Shown piece by piece: positions 14,037-14,861 of a DNA stretch of 14,861 bases (positions are counted from its first letter, which is position 1; each line of letters begins with the position of its first letter). The notes under the pieces were generated by a model. That model did not search any database and was not told the DNA's origin. It saw nothing but the letters and a program-made list of their open reading frames with translations. The stretch comes from JADFNO01 sp965369945 (GTDB lineage: Bacteria; Planctomycetota; Phycisphaerae; Phycisphaerales; SM1A02): the NCBI GenBank assembly GCA_965369945.1, contig CBDUST010000083.1, forward strand, positions 1 through 14,861, in the 5' to 3' direction. Both the position numbers and the translations under genes were made by a program.

Positions 14037-14861
14037 CTACGCCTTCAAAACAACCTCCGCCGTCGTTCGCACAAGCTCACACTCCGATCCATCATGCGCT
14101 AGCACTTCAATCTGACAACGCAGCCCAGTGTGGTCAGAATTCCCCGCCGCAATCAGAGCGTTGCGCTTCATCATCCCAAGCTTGGCCCGCTTCATCGACG
14201 ACTTCGTAAACGCCTCACGCCTGGCCTGCACATCCCAGCCGAGTACATCCAGCAGATCGAAATGACTCTGTCGTGGCGCATACGCTGCATTCCCTAGAGC
14301 ACCGCTCGATCGCTCGGTCGGCTGATTGTGCGGGCACACTTCCTGACAGATATCGCAGCCGAAGATCCAATCCCCCATCGCTTCATGAAATCGCTGGTCG
14401 ATCATCGTGCGATGTTCGATCGTCAAGTAACTGATACACCTCGTCGCATCCACAGACCACGGCGTGATCGCATCCGTCGGACAAGCATCGATGCACTGCG
14501 TACAACTGCCACAAGGATCAACGTTCTCCGTCGAAGGCGTCGGCGAAAGATCGAGCGTAGTAATAATCTCACCGAGCAGCAGATAACTTCCAATACCTTG
14601 CTCGATAAGCAACGTGTGCTTCCCAATAGCTCCAAGCCCGGCACGCTGCGCATGTTCACGCTCAAGAACCGGCGCCGTATCGACACAAACACGAAACACC
14701 TCATCCGAAAACTGCTCCGCCAACTCATCAGCAAGCCGATGCAACCGCTTCTTCATCACCACGTGATAATCGTCCCCCCGCGCAGCCCGCGCACTCTTCC
14801 CCACTGCCTGCTCGTCTGCCCCCGCGAGGGTCACGACGCGGCCCAAGGCCGTCTGGCGGAC
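14037..14861 (-). CDS. queG: Epoxyqueuosine reductase QueG, partial (5' end outside window)
   Basis: The frame is open to the window edge (274 residues visible), so the N-terminal part is missing; a TTG at 14846 is internal rather than a start, since family homology continues upstream of it. QueG performs the last step of queuosine synthesis, reducing epoxyqueuosine in tRNA to queuosine with a cobalamin cofactor and two [4Fe-4S] clusters. Visible signs are GDDYHVVMKKRL, the catalytic-type aspartate in VCVDTAPVLER (visible residue 61), AGLGAIGKHTLLI, the ferredoxin motif CGSCTQCIDACP, and the second cluster motif CDICQEVCPHNQP. A short region after the clusters (KRAKLGMMKRNALIAAGN) matches the start of the C-terminal HEAT-like part. 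The stretch just before GDDYH looks a little longer than usual. The other queuosine genes are not in this window. Confidence 0.93.
   Translation of the reverse strand, partial: VRQTALGRVVTLAGADEQAVGKSARAARGDDYHVVMKKRLHRLADELAEQFSDEVFRVCVDTAPVLEREHAQRAGLGAIGKHTLLIEQGIGSYLLLGEIITTLDLSPTPSTENVDPCGSCTQCIDACPTDAITPWSVDATRCISYLTIEHRTMIDQRFHEAMGDWIFGCDICQEVCPHNQPTERSSGALGNAAYAPRQSHFDLLDVLGWDVQARREAFTKSSMKRAKLGMMKRNALIAAGNSDHTGLRCQIEVLAHDGSECELVRTTAEVVLKA

Noticed and set aside
14844..14846. TTG as the start codon of queG
   Set aside because: The visible protein would lack the N-terminal part of the family and the frame continues to the window edge; the gene is better read as truncated by the window.

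Overview
This window looks like a chromosomal segment of a Planctomycetota bacterium or a close relative (inference). Pointers are the HAF-repeat-like secreted protein, a ribF-nrnA gene pair, a mid-length NAD-glutamate dehydrogenase, a secreted protein with an apparent haem-type motif, several genes without a Shine-Dalgarno sequence, and fairly high GC. I saw no rRNA, tRNA, transposase, integrase or CRISPR array.

Layout: A minus-strand exported HAF-like protein (1-450) runs off the left edge. A 670-base stretch with no convincing gene follows (451-1120). Next is a minus-strand pair, ribF (FAD synthetase) then nrnA (DHH phosphoesterase). Divergent from ribF is a large NAD-glutamate dehydrogenase (3207-6224), whose 3' end overlaps a convergent PiT phosphate transporter (6192-7310). 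A small unrecognised gene (7424-7654) and a structured-looking spacer lead to a visibly more AT-rich two-gene unit (7892-9234): a GIY-YIG nuclease-like protein and a YaaA/DUF6884-like protein joined by a 4-base ATGA overlap. The spacer after it (9235-9524) holds two inverted, nearly identical 13-bp hairpins of REP/BIME type. Then come a minus-strand xylose-isomerase-like TIM-barrel protein (9525-10517), three plus-strand envelope genes (a secreted protein with a CX4CH motif, a coiled-coil lipoprotein, a three-helix membrane protein), and a minus-strand queG cut by the right edge.

How it fits together: ribF/nrnA, gdh, pit and queG are housekeeping genes for flavin cofactors, nucleotide recycling, nitrogen and phosphate metabolism, and tRNA modification. 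The GIY-YIG/YaaA-like pair differs in base composition and reads as an inserted accessory cassette. It is the best candidate here for an undescribed system, perhaps defence or nucleic-acid processing, but the sequence alone does not prove that. The hairpin pair behind it is the clearest non-coding signal: the two copies differ only by paired, compensating changes.
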